64,000 bases of DNA from Aphrophora alni (Eukaryota; Arthropoda; Insecta; Hemiptera; Aphrophoridae), in contig OY740769.1 in assembly GCA_963513935.1 (NCBI GenBank), forward strand, positions 39,211,120 to 39,275,119, in the 5' to 3' direction. Both the position numbers and the translations under genes were made by a program. Positions 44,183 to 58,123 of the stretch are shown here, one piece after another. Below the pieces are notes generated by a model. It was given only the letters and a program-made list of their open reading frames with translations, made no database searches and was not told the DNA's origin. Within the stretch, counting starts at the first letter, position 1. Every line of letters starts with the position of its first letter.

Positions 44183-46017
44183 TATATAGTAAGACAAAAA
44201 ACAAACATTTGTTATAAGCCACAAGTTATTTGATCGTTTATACGAGTCATACTAAATTAACAAAATACATACAATATGATACGGTAACAATACTATTTCC
44301 ATACTATCACAAATTGTTTGTAAAAATGTTTATTATTGCATTCAAATAATATTTACATCGGCTCTAAAGTATGGTACTAAGTCCCTGCTCTAATCTTACA
44401 ATTCATCACATCCCCTTCTTGATTACTTACTCAGTGTTCTTTGTATTTTAAAATTTGTTTGATAGTTGAATATTACCAGTAATTATTGAACCTTTTAGTA
44501 GTATTTTTTGTTTTCAATTACTAGAACGTACCCCTTCACCATTGTACATTAATAGATTCATGTTTTACTATGGTACATTTATATGATGGGAAAAACCAAG
44601 CAACGTAAGGTGATTGATATTCTGCCGACAATTCAGAGCCTAGATTGTTTTTACTTTAATCATGTCACCGGTAACATCGATAGAAATCCTTTTTGGAAGT
44701 TCTTCCTTTGCTGTTTTTTTTGATGATGAACAAATGCTTATCTATCAATTACAAAACAACAATCGCTGAAAAACATTTGATCCAAAACTAGCCCTATGTA
44801 ATAAATATAGCTGGATTATATTTTGAACACATTTGCGATATTTGTTTAACTCTTTATATAAATAAATTTCTTGAAAGAGTATGTAAGTGTGGGTGAAAAC
44901 GAAAACATAAATCAGACAATCTTTTCTCCCAGTCACGAGTATTACCATGTATTTATTTACTTATATTTGTTTATTTTTAAAATCTAAGAATTCTACCATA
45001 TTTAAGTAGAAATATCGCATTTAGATATCACTAAATTTATAATCTATATAGACACCCTAAGAATAAACAATACATATTATTAATATGATATAATCATGAG
45101 CATTGACATAACATGAAACAATACTGACAAACAAAATATTGAAAACACATAAGTGACAGCAACAACAATGACAAATTTATTAGAAAAAAAATTATATATA
45201 ATTTACAATTTAAATATAACATTGTTTCTTTTTTTAAGCCAAACCACAACACTATCCAAAAAATTAAAGAAATATACATATATTAAATATTTAAATTAGG
45301 AATATAAATTAAATTTGTTGAACCAAAGAAGTCAGGGATGGCATCTGCTACGAATCAAATTCACATTTAAACATGCGTTCCTCAAGATTCATTTTAGTGA
45401 ATTCCCTTGCCACGCCTCTTATATTTTATCTACAGTTAATATTTTTAACTATTCCCGTTTTATATCAGCACTTTTCAAGTAGTAAGTTTCAATGCCTACC
45501 TACATAGATTTCTTTTTCCTCCATAACGAAACATAACATTACTTTAAATACCGCTAACCAATTTATATTTATCAAATGGTTATACAGTGGAATTGCTATA
45601 GCTGTGCGAGTGGGAGACATCTCTAAAAACCACACTTGATGCTGCTTTGAAGTGTACATAGAAGTCAAAAACATCCACCACAATCATAAATAATTAATAT
45701 CACTACGCGTTACAAAAAATCTCTCCACATAGTAAGCAGTAATGTAAATGTAAGGAGTTTTATGTTTAGAGAAGGGTGTGTTTTATGAAGAAACATTTCC
45801 AAAAGTATAAATATATTTGGATGTCACTCATACAACGAAAGCGGATCTTGTATAGTATACATAGCATATGTTGTCAATTTTTTTAATTATCAGTTATTAT
45901 TTGTATATTTCGTTTTTGTTTTCCTAGTTACAGTTTGAAATGTTTTATGCTAACTCAAAGGTTCTAGTAATTATATTTATTTGTATTTAATTATAGTAAA
46001 ATAAAAAACTATCTATT
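44183..46017. other. Intergenic, no gene seen
   Basis: AT-rich sequence. The minus-strand frames 44745-44948, 45094-45279 and 45489-45683 show no motif, no splice context and no bias. Confidence 0.45.
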
Positions 46018-46484
<467 letters not shown>

Positions 46485-46485
<1 letters not shown>

Positions 46486-48970
46486 ATGCGATGTATTTAA
46501 TTTGTGTTTATATTCTTCAGCGAAATCGCCTTTTTCTGTCGGTATTGTGTAAGTCGCTGCAATTGTAAATTATAAGCGGCCATTATTTTTAGAAACACGA
46601 TTGTGCGATTGAACATGTGTTGCAATATTCAGCGACCGTTTACAATTTTATATTCTTCCAAAAAACTAAGTCTGAATAACAATTTAGTTATAGGGGGACT
46701 ACATATAAATATTATGTTTTAAATAAACAATTCATATCGTTTTCAGATTTAGTACTATTGAAGATCATAAGAGTGCAGTGTTCATATTTGTATTGGTTAT
46801 AAATTTATTCTTCAAAATTTAAAGACTTTTTTTTTTTTCATTATGAGTCTTGTAACCATCCTAGTAAACCAGATAAAAGTGAACCGATGGTTAATCCTTC
46901 TTTTTTATTGAATTAAATTGAACTATTCACATTGTTGAAAGAAGTCAATTTATTGTTGGGTTCTTATTAAATGTATTTTATATTTGTTACATAATAAATG
47001 CTGTTATTAGTGCGGTAATTGCTTTCTTACTTTATACTATTTTTATCAATAAGGCAATTTTTTTAGTAGTTTAGGCACGGTAGTAATAATAATGATAGTT
47101 CTAATAGGTAAATCAGTTTTAGAAATTATGGGTAATCCTGTGGAATGAAGTCCTTGAACACTCATGGCTTAAAGAAATAAAATCTTTTTATAGTTTATGT
47201 TTATAAAAGTTATTTTTAGAATGTTTCTCTATCCTATAAAATATATCATATCATTAATAACTTTTAAACAAAGTTGGTATAGCCGCATATATTGTTCTCC
47301 TACACAGGCAAGGTTGCTTTTTGAAAACAGTTTTAATAATTTGGATCCAATTTTTCTGAAATGTACTCACAATATACGAAACTAGCAACCTAAGAATAGG
47401 GCAATTCATTTGCCAAATTCATTATGCGTTATACTCTAAGGGCTTTACAATGCTCTCGACCTTTAACTTTTACGAGACTAAATGTCTATGTAAGGATATA
47501 AAACTATCGTAAATTCCTACTTCAGACAACCTTTTATGATCTCCCAAAGGACCTACTGAATTCCTAAGTTATTAGTAATTTCGGTTGGAAATCAAAACAA
47601 TGGCAGTAAATATTGATTACGATAATAATAAATATTATAAGCTACATTATTTTGGTCATAGGGAATGGTTTGTTTATATTATTATACTGAACTGCGATAT
47701 TACTATAATATTTGAGTTATATTTTTATAGATAATTCAGTGTAATATTAGGGAGATATTAAAATATTATCAGGATGATATTATAGGGGTTGGTTGATATT
47801 AAGATAGTTGAAAAATAACTACTAAATGCTGTCGCTTGCTTAAATTTGGCTTGTTTATGAGGGTTTGAGAATTCTTGGGTACATTTTAATTTATGAATTA
47901 GCACATATATATAATAGTATCTCTAAACGCACTGTATTAAACATCACTATGCAAACATTAATAAACCATTGCATGGAAGCTTGCTGACATTAATGTTATA
48001 ACAAGAATGGAATAATCAATGAATATCAATTACTAATATGTTATATTTAAATACTGCTAATAACATATCATCGTCTGTCTGGGTGTTATGTACACTTCCA
48101 TATTTATGTTCAAATTGTTACATTTATGGTCATAAAGCGATTTCGATCAAATGTTTGTATGGATAAGTTTACACATGTAAGCCTGAACTATTGATTTCTA
48201 TTTTTTAATTTTTTTTTTCACCAATTTATTAAATTTTTAATCTGATTTTCTCCCATATATACGAAGTGAATTTTTTTAAATGACATATTAAATGTTTAAA
48301 ATAACAGATATATTTTATTGGCTGGCTGATTAGATAGATTTTCGTTTAATTTTTAGTACACGTTAATTTTTTTTTACACTAATGTTGAAATACACTTGAA
48401 TTGGACAATTAATTATAATAATTTTTGATTTAAAAATAATATGCTTCAGAGAAAGGAGTAACTTTATTATCAAGTGAAAAATCTATAAAATAACAAAAAA
48501 TTCATGTAAGAGGTTAATAGGTGTCTACAAAATTAAAGAACATATCTGAAAATAGTATCTTTGGAAACAAATAATGGCCTGAAGTAATTAGTCAAGTAAA
48601 CTAATTTGCCAAGACTTAAGGACAGGAAATACCAACAAAACTACTAATAATAAAATAAATGGTTAACATCAAGTTAAACCGAAATCAAGCAACGAAACAA
48701 AAAATGTGCAGTAACGGAATAGTTACTTTGGTAGGAATAGACCCTTTTTATGTTACTAATTTGATTTCCTTATTAAAATTTATTTATTAAAATATATAGA
48801 TTCTATATTTGTTGCTCATGTTTCTGAATACATAACCACAACAAATTGTGTATTAATTTTTGTATGCACAAATGGTAGCAAATGTCCAAATAAACTATGT
48901 CAATAATAAAAACAATTAATAGTCATCATAGAACACTAAACCTACATAATGATACACTCTTACGTATTGA
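46485..48970. other. Intergenic, no gene seen
   Basis: AT-rich sequence without recognised coding, inverted or tandem structure. Confidence 0.45.
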
Positions 48971-49190
48971 GAATCCAGTTGGACTAGAGGTTAGTGCTTT
49001 CACGTGGTATGTGAAGGTAAGGAATTAAACAGATTTGGTCACCATAAAAATCTAACGTGTTATCGTACTAGATGAGGGTTAGATTGGCAGTTTAATTCTT
49101 ATGGTATGGTTAGTATTACGACACCAGGAACTTAATGTGTTGACCACACACTATCCGAATGAACAGCCGTCTAGCAAGTGTAAGTCATTA
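48970..49190 (+). repeat. Possible tRNA-derived SINE remnant
   Basis: GTTGGACTAGAGGTTAGTGC resembles a polymerase III A box, and a weak B-box-like GGTAAGGAATTAAAC follows about 35 bases later. The next 150 bases are less AT-rich than their surroundings (CACCAGGAACTTAATG, GAACAGCCGTC, TATGGGGCG). Both boxes are degenerate. Confidence 0.25.
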
Positions 49191-51960
49191 TGGGGCGTTA
49201 CAAAACAAAAATACTTAAGTCGATATTAGTTGTGTATGGCAAAAGTTAATCTAAACAGATTTATTATTATTAATTTGAAGTCTATTATTGTGTGTTTTAC
49301 AATTTTTTTTCGCACTTATTTTGCTTAACCTAGCATTGCCATATATGAATATTATACGTTAAATATAATAGTTCTGTAATTTCAGGACAGTAATTGTAAA
49401 ATATCCAGTATCCAAATTTTGTTCAAATTTCGACAACTTAAACCTAAATGTACATGTTAGTAATACATAACTTTTTGAAATTATTCATCTATTGATACGA
49501 TAATCAATTATTCATTTTTCTGTATTGAAGTTTTTCGTAAAATCTATGTTTTGCATTATCTTAAAAAAAAAACATTGTATACGTGGTAAATGTAGTTTAA
49601 AAGTATTTGTTTTAAATACCAGGTACAATAATGTACATAATAAGTAATGTTATGTTTAAGCCAATAATAGTTAAAGTTTTGTATAAAGAAAAGTTATGTG
49701 TACTTTCAACAGAACTAAGAAGAAACATAGTATACAGTGAAACTATTTGCATACACCATTTTCCTTTCTATCTTTATAAAGAGAGAAACTGTAGGTCTCA
49801 CTGAAAACAATTTATTTTAATCGTCTATAGAGAAAAAGTGATGTTTGATTTCTATAAAATAGCTGTCGGTTGGTATTTCTCTCGGCAATAATATTTCACA
49901 ATCGATGTAACATTCCACTAGAAAATGTATACCTCTTAGATTTATGGCTCCTAATAAATCATACTATAAATAAAATGTGTAATTTAAAATTTGTGTGCAA
50001 TTATTAAGATATAATAACAAAATTGACATTATCTATAACTTCACAAAATGGTTAAATCGATATTTGATAAATAATAATTTATATAATTTATTAAAGTGTG
50101 TAATTACGCTAATATAATATGTTAACATTTCTAGATTTTTTTATAAAAATTAGCTTTTACCGATTGCGATAAGTTGATGAATATTTAATTAAGTAAAAAA
50201 TAACTACGAGACCGATGAAGTATGTGGGCTTTGATAGAAAATCATTTTCAATCATTTAAGATCATACTTCAGGTGATGTTATTTTAATTTCCCACTCTTT
50301 AAAAACAACAATTTATAAAGAAAACTCCATTTTATAAGTAGTAGTAAACATAAAACCATTACGACAATTGAATGTTGGGTAGTATGTTCCTATTATTCAT
50401 ATACTGTATGTATATCGTTAGGTGAAAATGACAATTCACAGTTTGTTTGAATTAATATATTAACGTCTAATACATGATATTATATTTATATTTCAATAAG
50501 AAAGTGATAAGAATCAATACTACTGCGTCTTACTTTAAAAGTCCGTATTTCATTAATAAATGATATTTTGTCTGCAGTCATATCAAACAATAAAAGACAT
50601 TCAACTACGTTCCTTCAAAAAGATAGTGGATAATATAAAACCAAATTGTAATCAAGACAATTTAGCATACATGCAATAAATATAATAAAAAACCAACATT
50701 ACGTTTTTTGAGGAAATATTAGTTTTGAGATACTATGATTACAACAATTATTTTATTATTATTGTAATAATATCTGTCTGCAACTGGTTGTGTGTGGAGT
50801 TAATATAGCTTAAATGATTGGATGAAGTAATAGTTTGATCATTTGTTTTGCAATATATCTGGAGGTGTTTTTTTTATTATATTAAACACACAGAACTTTT
50901 TGTTTAACAAATCAATAAAATCTTATCTTAAAAAAAAATATGTTTCATCGATTTAATTAAACTTACCATCTAAGAATCAGAAGAAAAATATATATATTAG
51001 TCGTAATCTCTACAAAATTGTTCTTTACGATTTTATAGTTTAATATGATATTTTATATCATTTTAGTTTACAAAAAATATTACACGACAATCTATAGTCT
51101 GGATCAACCCTCTTTAACAAGAGAAAAATCTTGTAAACAACATTTATAACTTAAAATTAGAGGTTAGCTACAATTTTTTTTCTTAAATCGCTATAGTTTT
51201 TTTCAATATAGTTTTGTCTAAAATAGCCTCTACGGAACACAAATTACTGTATTTATTTGTAAATTATTTTTGAGAAAGTAAAAAGAAACAGTATCGTAGT
51301 CTCAAATTTAAGAATATCTTAAAATCGGTGGAATTAATTGAAATAAAATTTCCTTACAGATATGACGATTTATAACGTACACCGGTATTGCAAATATGCA
51401 ATAAAAGCACAGAGATAATTATGGTTTTTTTTCTTTGTAATTATTTTAAATCTAGCAAACATGATTTAATCGGAATTTCCATACATTTATTGAAAAATAT
51501 AACAATTTAACTAATAATAGTTTTGAAATATTCCGACGTTATTGACAGATGGTTCGTTTTATTATTTGAAGTACAAATCCTAACTTTTTCACTGATATAT
51601 CGACTACTACGTTTTAGTCTAATAATTCTATTTTTTAACCAAATTTTGTTATAATCGTCTGTAATTATTTGGTTTTAATTTGAAAAATTGAATATTCATT
51701 GTTAGTGTTTTAAATCCTCCCCACCTAACATTAATTCTGGATATTTATTTAGTTTTGTGAATACATGTATGACAAAATTAGTCAATGGTAATGCATCGGT
51801 TATTAAATTCACGTATGGGGGAATTTATCAGAGTAAATATAATTTTTTTTATAGTTTATATTTGATAATTTTACTATAAAAGTACAGTTATTTTTAAAAA
51901 CACTCATTCACATATCACTTATTAAATTATCAACTTAAGAAATACCTTAAGATATAATCC
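49191..51960. other. Intergenic, no gene seen
   Basis: AT-rich sequence with no frame, repeat or inverted structure I can defend. Confidence 0.45.
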
Positions 51961-52019
51961 AATGTAAGTCGATATAATCACATTCACTCCACGTAACTAA
52001 GGCAACGAATGTAACTTAC

Positions 52020-52130
52020 TGTCGTAAGAGAACACGTTGAAGGTCGGCGAGATACTGAACTGTACTATGCAGCTTCCCTTGCGAGACGCGCAGAGCTAGA
52101 GTGCGCCACGTATCACCAGATTTGCACGTA
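52020..52130 (-). promoter_or_regulatory. Candidate promoter and noncoding first exon (minus strand)
   Basis: A GC-rich island (GCGAGACGCGCAGAG, GTGCGCCACG) in very AT-rich DNA. On the minus strand it contains TTCAGT, an arthropod-type initiator, at 52059-52054. A consensus splice donor, GACA|GTAAGT, follows at 52019. It points toward eva-1, 14.6 kb away, and a possible receiving acceptor (TTGTATAATCAG before 37437) lies ahead of the eva-1 start. It could equally belong to another transcript or the neighbouring hAT remnant. Confidence 0.3.
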
Positions 52131-52241
52131 ATTAATCTGTCATTCATTTATTTATAAAACAAAACACGCACCTCAAAGCTTTCAAGTCAAATGCTGCGTA
52201 ATCCTGAATTACGCTTTAGTAATTAAATATAATACGTAGAT

Positions 52242-53254
52242 TAGGGGCGGTTCCAGGACAGTTTCTCGGGAGGGGTGGGGGCATGTACAAGAACGTTTGG
52301 TCGGAACTTCTAGTCGCCCCCCCCCCAAATACATTTTTTAACACTTTGTTGTAGATTTTAATAATTTCATGGTTAATTTTTGTTTTTTGTTTTAATATTA
52401 CTGTCACATAAATGTACTTCAACTTTGTTATGATTGTACGTTTAGTTCAGCCTGATATGTTATCGTTCGAAATACTGAATGCCAGAAAATATTTTAACAG
52501 ATGAATTACTCTACGGTCTGGGTAGTTATAAAATTATTTCAATCCACACAAAGAAGAAATAAGTACTACTTTCAGAATAATCAATAAATGTTTTATTTAT
52601 GTCACACAATATTTTATTTTCATCTCAATAACTAATAAGTTTCAACATTTTAGTAATAAACTAAAACATTTTAACTAACTGTGTAAATAACATAAAAAGA
52701 TATATTCATAGGCATAAAAAAGTTAGATTCATAAACATAAAAAATAAAAATTAGATCAATAAACATAAAAAAACTAACCATAAAAAAACTAAGATTCAGT
52801 TATCTATCCAAGCTTATAAATAAAATTATTGATTAGTTTAGATTGAAAATTAAATAAGAAAATGATTAGTGATATTGATGGAGAATTAAGAGTTAAATAA
52901 TTGACGTGTTCTTACATCACAATAAGTTAAGTTATTTCATTGCAATGATTTCCAAACTAAATAACAAAATCCAACCTTACCAGACTTTGCAAACCTTTCA
53001 ATAATTTGGTTAACATCTACCGCTACATCTCTTTGTGTATGAAGTAAACATAGTCCACTTACTGGCAAAGTAGACAATATCTTTAATAAGGCATGTATTG
53101 CTGGGAAAATATCTGCGTCGCAAGCTTCTAATGCATCAAGTGCTGTATTCGGCAGTCTTACACCAGACAGTTTTTCTCTAATCCATTTAGTTTTCCATAA
53201 GTCGAATTTATCTTGGACCTGATTGCTTCCTAGACCGAGTATCAAAGGCGACAC
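52242..53254 (-). mobile_element. hAT transposon remnant
   Basis: The left limit is TAGGGGCGGTTCCAGGACAG, like the ends of hAT elements of the ZMYM/THAP-associated type, followed by a C9 run. The minus-strand frame 53254-52937 supplies the C-terminal dimerisation domain. The other terminus was not found; the region up to about 53530 is less AT-rich and may also belong to it. Confidence 0.6.
52937..53254 (-). pseudogene. hAT transposase C-terminal fragment with an internal deletion
   Basis: About 105 codons. A-L-D-A-L-E-A-C-D-A-D-I-F-P-A-I-H, L-L-K-I-L-S-T-L-P-V-S and G-L-C-L-L-H-T-Q-R-D are typical of the hATC dimerisation region. The segment that should link the last two, with the E-R-S-F-S-x-L core, is missing, and L-P-V-S joins straight to G-L-C-L-L with the frame kept. 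There is no ATG; the fragment starts inside the domain. It cannot encode an active enzyme. Confidence 0.8.
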
Positions 53255-53643
53255 AACAAGGCATTATTGTATTTATACTTGTACAACTATAGTAACCCGA
53301 AAATAAATTCTAAGGTAGTCAAAAATATCGAATTAGAATTAATAACAATTACAAAGAAGCCGTTAAACAATAAGATGGTCATATCGTCTCTAGAACTAAC
53401 AGCCGAATGACAAGCAACAAGGGCCCAGGGGGTTAAAGGAGAGGGGGAACTCGTCTTAGAACAGGTGCCATCCCTAAACTAGCGTTGGCCGCTTCTAGTT
53501 TATTCAATGTTCTGTGGCCCTGACAGTCGCTTTGCCTTCTTACAACATTTAAAGTATAACTCCTTCTCGTAATATTCAATAATATATAAATACTTTATAA
53601 AACTTTTCTAAACACCTTCTTCATGGTGATGAGAAAGTTTAGA

Positions 53644-53673
53644 TTAGGTTAGGTTAGGTTAGGTTAGGTTAGG
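53644..53673. repeat. Interstitial TTAGG array (about 6 units)
   Basis: GATTAGG followed by repeated TTAGG and a final AGGATAGG. This is the arthropod telomere pentamer at an internal site. Confidence 0.9.
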
Positions 53674-53679
53674 ATAGGT

Positions 53680-53880
53680 GTTTCTTTGCTGTCAGACTGC
53701 CTCCATCACACATCGCACAACTCACACTATCAAACACGAACCGAAACCGCCAAACATCGTTATGGCGGAAAACCGAAACGCTGACAACTAAAAACTTGAA
53801 ATTTCTCCTATTAATATTGAACAAAATATGGTAATTATATTGAATACCTGCGTCAGCGGCAATTTTACTACGATTTTGCA
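53680..53880. other. GC-richer patch next to the TTAGG array
   Basis: Contains CTGTCAGACTGCCTCCATCA, a short CCGCC/GGCGG inverted pair, and GCGTCAGCGGCA. The minus-strand frame 53669-53881 has no recognisable domain. It might be an unrecognised repeat or a noncoding exon. Confidence 0.3.
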
Positions 53881-55872
53881 CAAATTGTTAATTATGGCCT
53901 AATTTCAACATATCAAAAAGAATTTCTTGGTGCTGATAAGGAAAATACGAGAAAAAACGATTTTAAAATTGCAATTTTTCCATTAAAAACACACTATTGT
54001 CGTTAAAGGAATTGAAACGAAAGGAGTAAAATATTGAGAAAATTTGGTCAAGAAACATAATTCCAATTAGCCACAAATTTTAATGGGTACACGTAAAACG
54101 ATAAAACTCAAAGTTTTAGTTTCCTTAAAATATTGTTTAGAGAGTAGTAAAAGATATATTACAAGGAAGCAAATAAAACCATCGGTTGATTCTTCCTAAA
54201 TAAATCGCTTCGAAAATTATGGATTAAACATAGTAACGTTAAAAACCTTTGAATTTTCAGAATCTTCATGTAATATTCAATAAATATTATTTTAAGGAAA
54301 CCATTATCCGATTTTATCAATTTTGACCCTAATAATTTAATAAAATACCTATATTCTCACTTTTTACCAATTTGTATTTATATGTACCAATTCGGAGTTT
54401 TTATTGAAAATGCCATTTTAAAATTTAATAAACCAAAATTGAGTAATGCCAGAAGCATGTAAAAGAAAATTGTGGTTAACGAGTAATAGTACAATAAAAT
54501 AAAAATAACTTAACCGTTGTCATTAACATTTCTGTACCATATTACAAAAGTGTTATATTTCTTAGAATGTTGATTTTTGCGCTTTTGGTATGGATAATTG
54601 TGAAAGTTCATGTATCATTGATCGGTTTTTAATTAAATAGAATTTGTTTCTCAAGGAAATTCCTAAATATTTATATTTACTACAACAGTGTTCAGTAACG
54701 TTTTAAAATCTACTCCGATTTTTATTTATTAGCCAAAATTTATACCCAAATTTATTTTAAAATAAATTTCTTGTTTATTCAAATTTACAAAAGTGTTTTT
54801 AATTAAATGTACTAGTTATTTTGCATAACTATGCATACTAGTTATGAGACATGTCCATTCATTTTATTTTTACAATTTAAAAAATATTTGTAAATGAAGT
54901 TTAAGAAATTTGTAATTAAGTTTAACTGTATCAACTTTATAAACTGAAATTATATTTCTGTAAATATTGTTACTGTAAATAAAAAAAATATATATATACA
55001 TATTAGTAAATATTTATAACCTAAAGCATTGGTACAAAACGTATTTAAACGACAATAATTATGGTTTATAAATTGGAAATATAAATATGACTGAATTTGT
55101 GTTGCTTTAGATGTAAAGTCTACCATTTAAGAAAATTTAATATAAATTTATAGAACCGAGTTTGAAAAAAAAAATCGATTTTTGTTTTGGCCTTAAAGAA
55201 AAATAAAATGTAATTTTTTTTTTATTACCTAGAGATAGGCTATGTTTAAAAAAAAAAAAGAAATCGGAGTGTTATTACCTATACAAATTGGTTTTAAAAA
55301 CACAAATCATTGTGATAAAGATAGTATATTTGATGCTATTACCTAACAAATGAAATTACGGGTTAATTGTGTAGAATGTTTTTAAATTGAGTTTACATTG
55401 TATATCGTTTATTATTTACTGTAAAAATGTAATGGAATAAAAAATCGGAACAATATAATTATTGTTTGTAATCACTTAGCTAACAGCTGATGTCTGTAAA
55501 TAATATTTATATCCGTCGTGGAACGAAATCTATATTTATTTTAATTGTTCGATAACGTTCAACCTTTTCGTGTTCCCGGTTGAGTTTATTATTATTACTC
55601 AAAATGTTATTTTGATTTACATAAATAAATATAACTTCCAGTCACCTAAATATAACAGGATGTACACCTTTTAGTTAGAGACTCTAGTAATATCCAAAGC
55701 ATATTAAAACAATAATTGGTGTGTATATATTCCAGAATTTGACTACGTTAAAAGTACATGAAAAAAAAAGTTGAATCACGTTACTACTGTTTGAAAAGTA
55801 TTGAGAGCAGTCCTAAAAAATATAAAATATAAAAACATATATATATATATGTTATATGAGGAAAATATGAGG

Positions 55873-55910
<38 letters not shown>

Positions 55911-57690
55911 TTCCTATATTTGATAAGGAAAATATAAGTTTAAACATGAAAGATACATTTTCCCCCAAATGTTTTGAATGATTTTTAAAAATTAAAGACA
56001 CATTGTAAATTATTAATAGTACAGATATGAGTAGATTATTTATATTGTGAGTACAATAGTGAAAACGCATTATTATTATTATTCCATATAACATTCAAAT
56101 ACAGCTTTTAATATTATTTTACTACTTAGTTTATTCCCCGATAACAATCGATGTATATTATAAACTATACAACAAATCACCAATCCAAATAAAAATAATA
56201 CTATACAGTTACTTTTTAAGTATTACATGAAAATATAGAAAAAAAATGGGTAAGCAAGTAGAAAAGCAATATAAATTTTAAAATTTGTATATTCTTATTT
56301 TGTTTGCATTACTGTGTTAACTAGTACAATGATTCGTAACTGCAATTTTCAATCCAGTTCTTTGTTTTCTTTTTCTTTCAGAAATTATTTTCTCTCATTA
56401 GTAATATTTAAAATACGCTCTTGTTCTTTATTATATAGTATCTAGCTGTCACTGCACTACAACATTGAATATAATTGGCAAAATTATAATGACAGTCTGT
56501 AATTATTCAGCGAAGTCCACAATCCTTCTCGACGGATTTTCCCCGTTATTTTATTAGCTGTGAAGTAGCATATTACATAAATGTACTAAGAAAGTAGTAT
56601 GCCTACTGTTTTGACACTTTCCTAACAACAATAAAAAAAGAAAATCAACTCTAATTTTAACTACGAAATTGTTTTATTTAAAAAGGTTTAATGATTTTAC
56701 GGACTAAATAATTTAATTGTTTGGTTTTATACAATAAACAGTTGTTGACTTATATACTAAAAAGCAGAATAGAGGGAAAGGACCGGGAAACCACTATGTT
56801 TTATTTATCTTTTTATTAGGCTATCTCAGTTTTTACTAACTCACTCTCTACATTTCTAACATCACTTTGAGATAAAAAGTAACTTTGAAAAATGTCCAAT
56901 TTATTTTGATAAATAAATAGAGATTGAACATGTTTAATATCACGTTCATTATTTATGTTGTAGTTTACATTAATTATTCCGAAAATGTATATAAAACAAA
57001 ACTATCTAAAATATAATACAAAAGTTATATTTGTCATTTATTTTTAGTATCAAACTATGACCCTATAATGAACCATAGATAATATGACATAAATAATATG
57101 ACCATAACAAGAACCAATATTACTAGACAATTAATTATACAATTAATTCTGATAACGTGGTAGTACTATAAATTACATTGTAATGAATTATATTAATTTG
57201 TTAAAGCTTTTATATTAATTTGGCATTATTCAAATAGTTATAGCAGACCTCTTTGTTGGTAATAAATATGAATAATATAAGAGAGCTGAATTTAATGGCA
57301 AGATTTTTAGTTCTCTGCTTTTTTCTTTTTTTTACGTTTTTAAAATAGTAGTAGGAATAGGATATACGGTTTAAATAATTAATAATATAATTCCAATTAA
57401 AAACTATTACATTTTCCCCAAAGTAAATTAATTCCAATATTGTTGTTATGGGTTTTCAACTACGAAATTATTTTTTATTTTACTTTCAAATACAATATTT
57501 CGTCGCTGTAAAGGCAGTAAATAAAAAAATAATAAAGTAACAACAATTTATACAATAATTCATAGTTAAGGAAAAACAAAATCAATATAAACTTGTTGAG
57601 AACTAACACACTTTAAACTTTATTAAAACACATAAAACATTCGGTTTTTTGTTTTATATGTTAGGTTTAAATGAATAGATTAAAACGATG
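53881..57690. other. Intergenic, no gene seen
   Basis: AT-rich sequence with an (AT)n cluster at 55837-55905. Minus-strand frames at 55852-56094 and 57210-57437 have only composition-driven residues (Ile, Tyr, Asn, Lys). Confidence 0.45.
55837..55905. repeat. (AT)n microsatellite cluster
   Basis: Two AT runs (55837-55850 and 55876-55905) separated by two copies of GAGGAAAATAT. Confidence 0.9.
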
Positions 57691-57937
57691 CAGACATAGA
57701 TACATTCAGCCCGGGGACACTGCATATATGGCATGTTGAGCCCGCAGTACGCGTCCCATGGGCGTGTTAAGCGGGTGACATTACGAATTCAGTTTTATAT
57801 TGTAATATGAACACTGAAGGTATGTGACAGGCTATAGTTGTTAGTTAAGATGAGAGCAATGTTTTTCATCCCCACTATTTATTGTGATAATCCCGCTGAT
57901 AAGGATGAGATAATCATAGCTTGAACGTGTTAGTTAG

Positions 57938-58123
57938 GAGAGTTCGAGCCTGGATCCCCAACTGAAAGCACCGTTCAAGACGGAGAAGTCCGATCATCTT
58001 CGTGCATTTCAGCTTGTCGAATTCGAGATGTATTTCGAAATTCAACGAGGTGCAGAACCAGAGTTAACAGGAATAACTAAACCAGTTCTACAAGATCATG
58101 TGAAGGATTCAACAGCTCTCTGA
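57938..58123 (+). pseudogene. Unrecognised coding-like fragment
   Basis: A 61-codon stop-to-stop frame without an ATG, in a patch (57690-58130) that is clearly less AT-rich than its surroundings. The residues are balanced and coding-like: L-D-P-Q-L-K-A-P-F-K-T-E-K-S-D, then F-Q-L-V-E-F-E-M-Y-F-E-I-Q-R-G-A-E-P-E-L, ending T-A-L and TGA. The patch before it has CCCGGGGACACTGC and CCCGCAGTACGCGTCCCATG but no open frame. I do not recognise the family; a decayed transposon ORF or orphan exon is possible. Confidence 0.35.
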
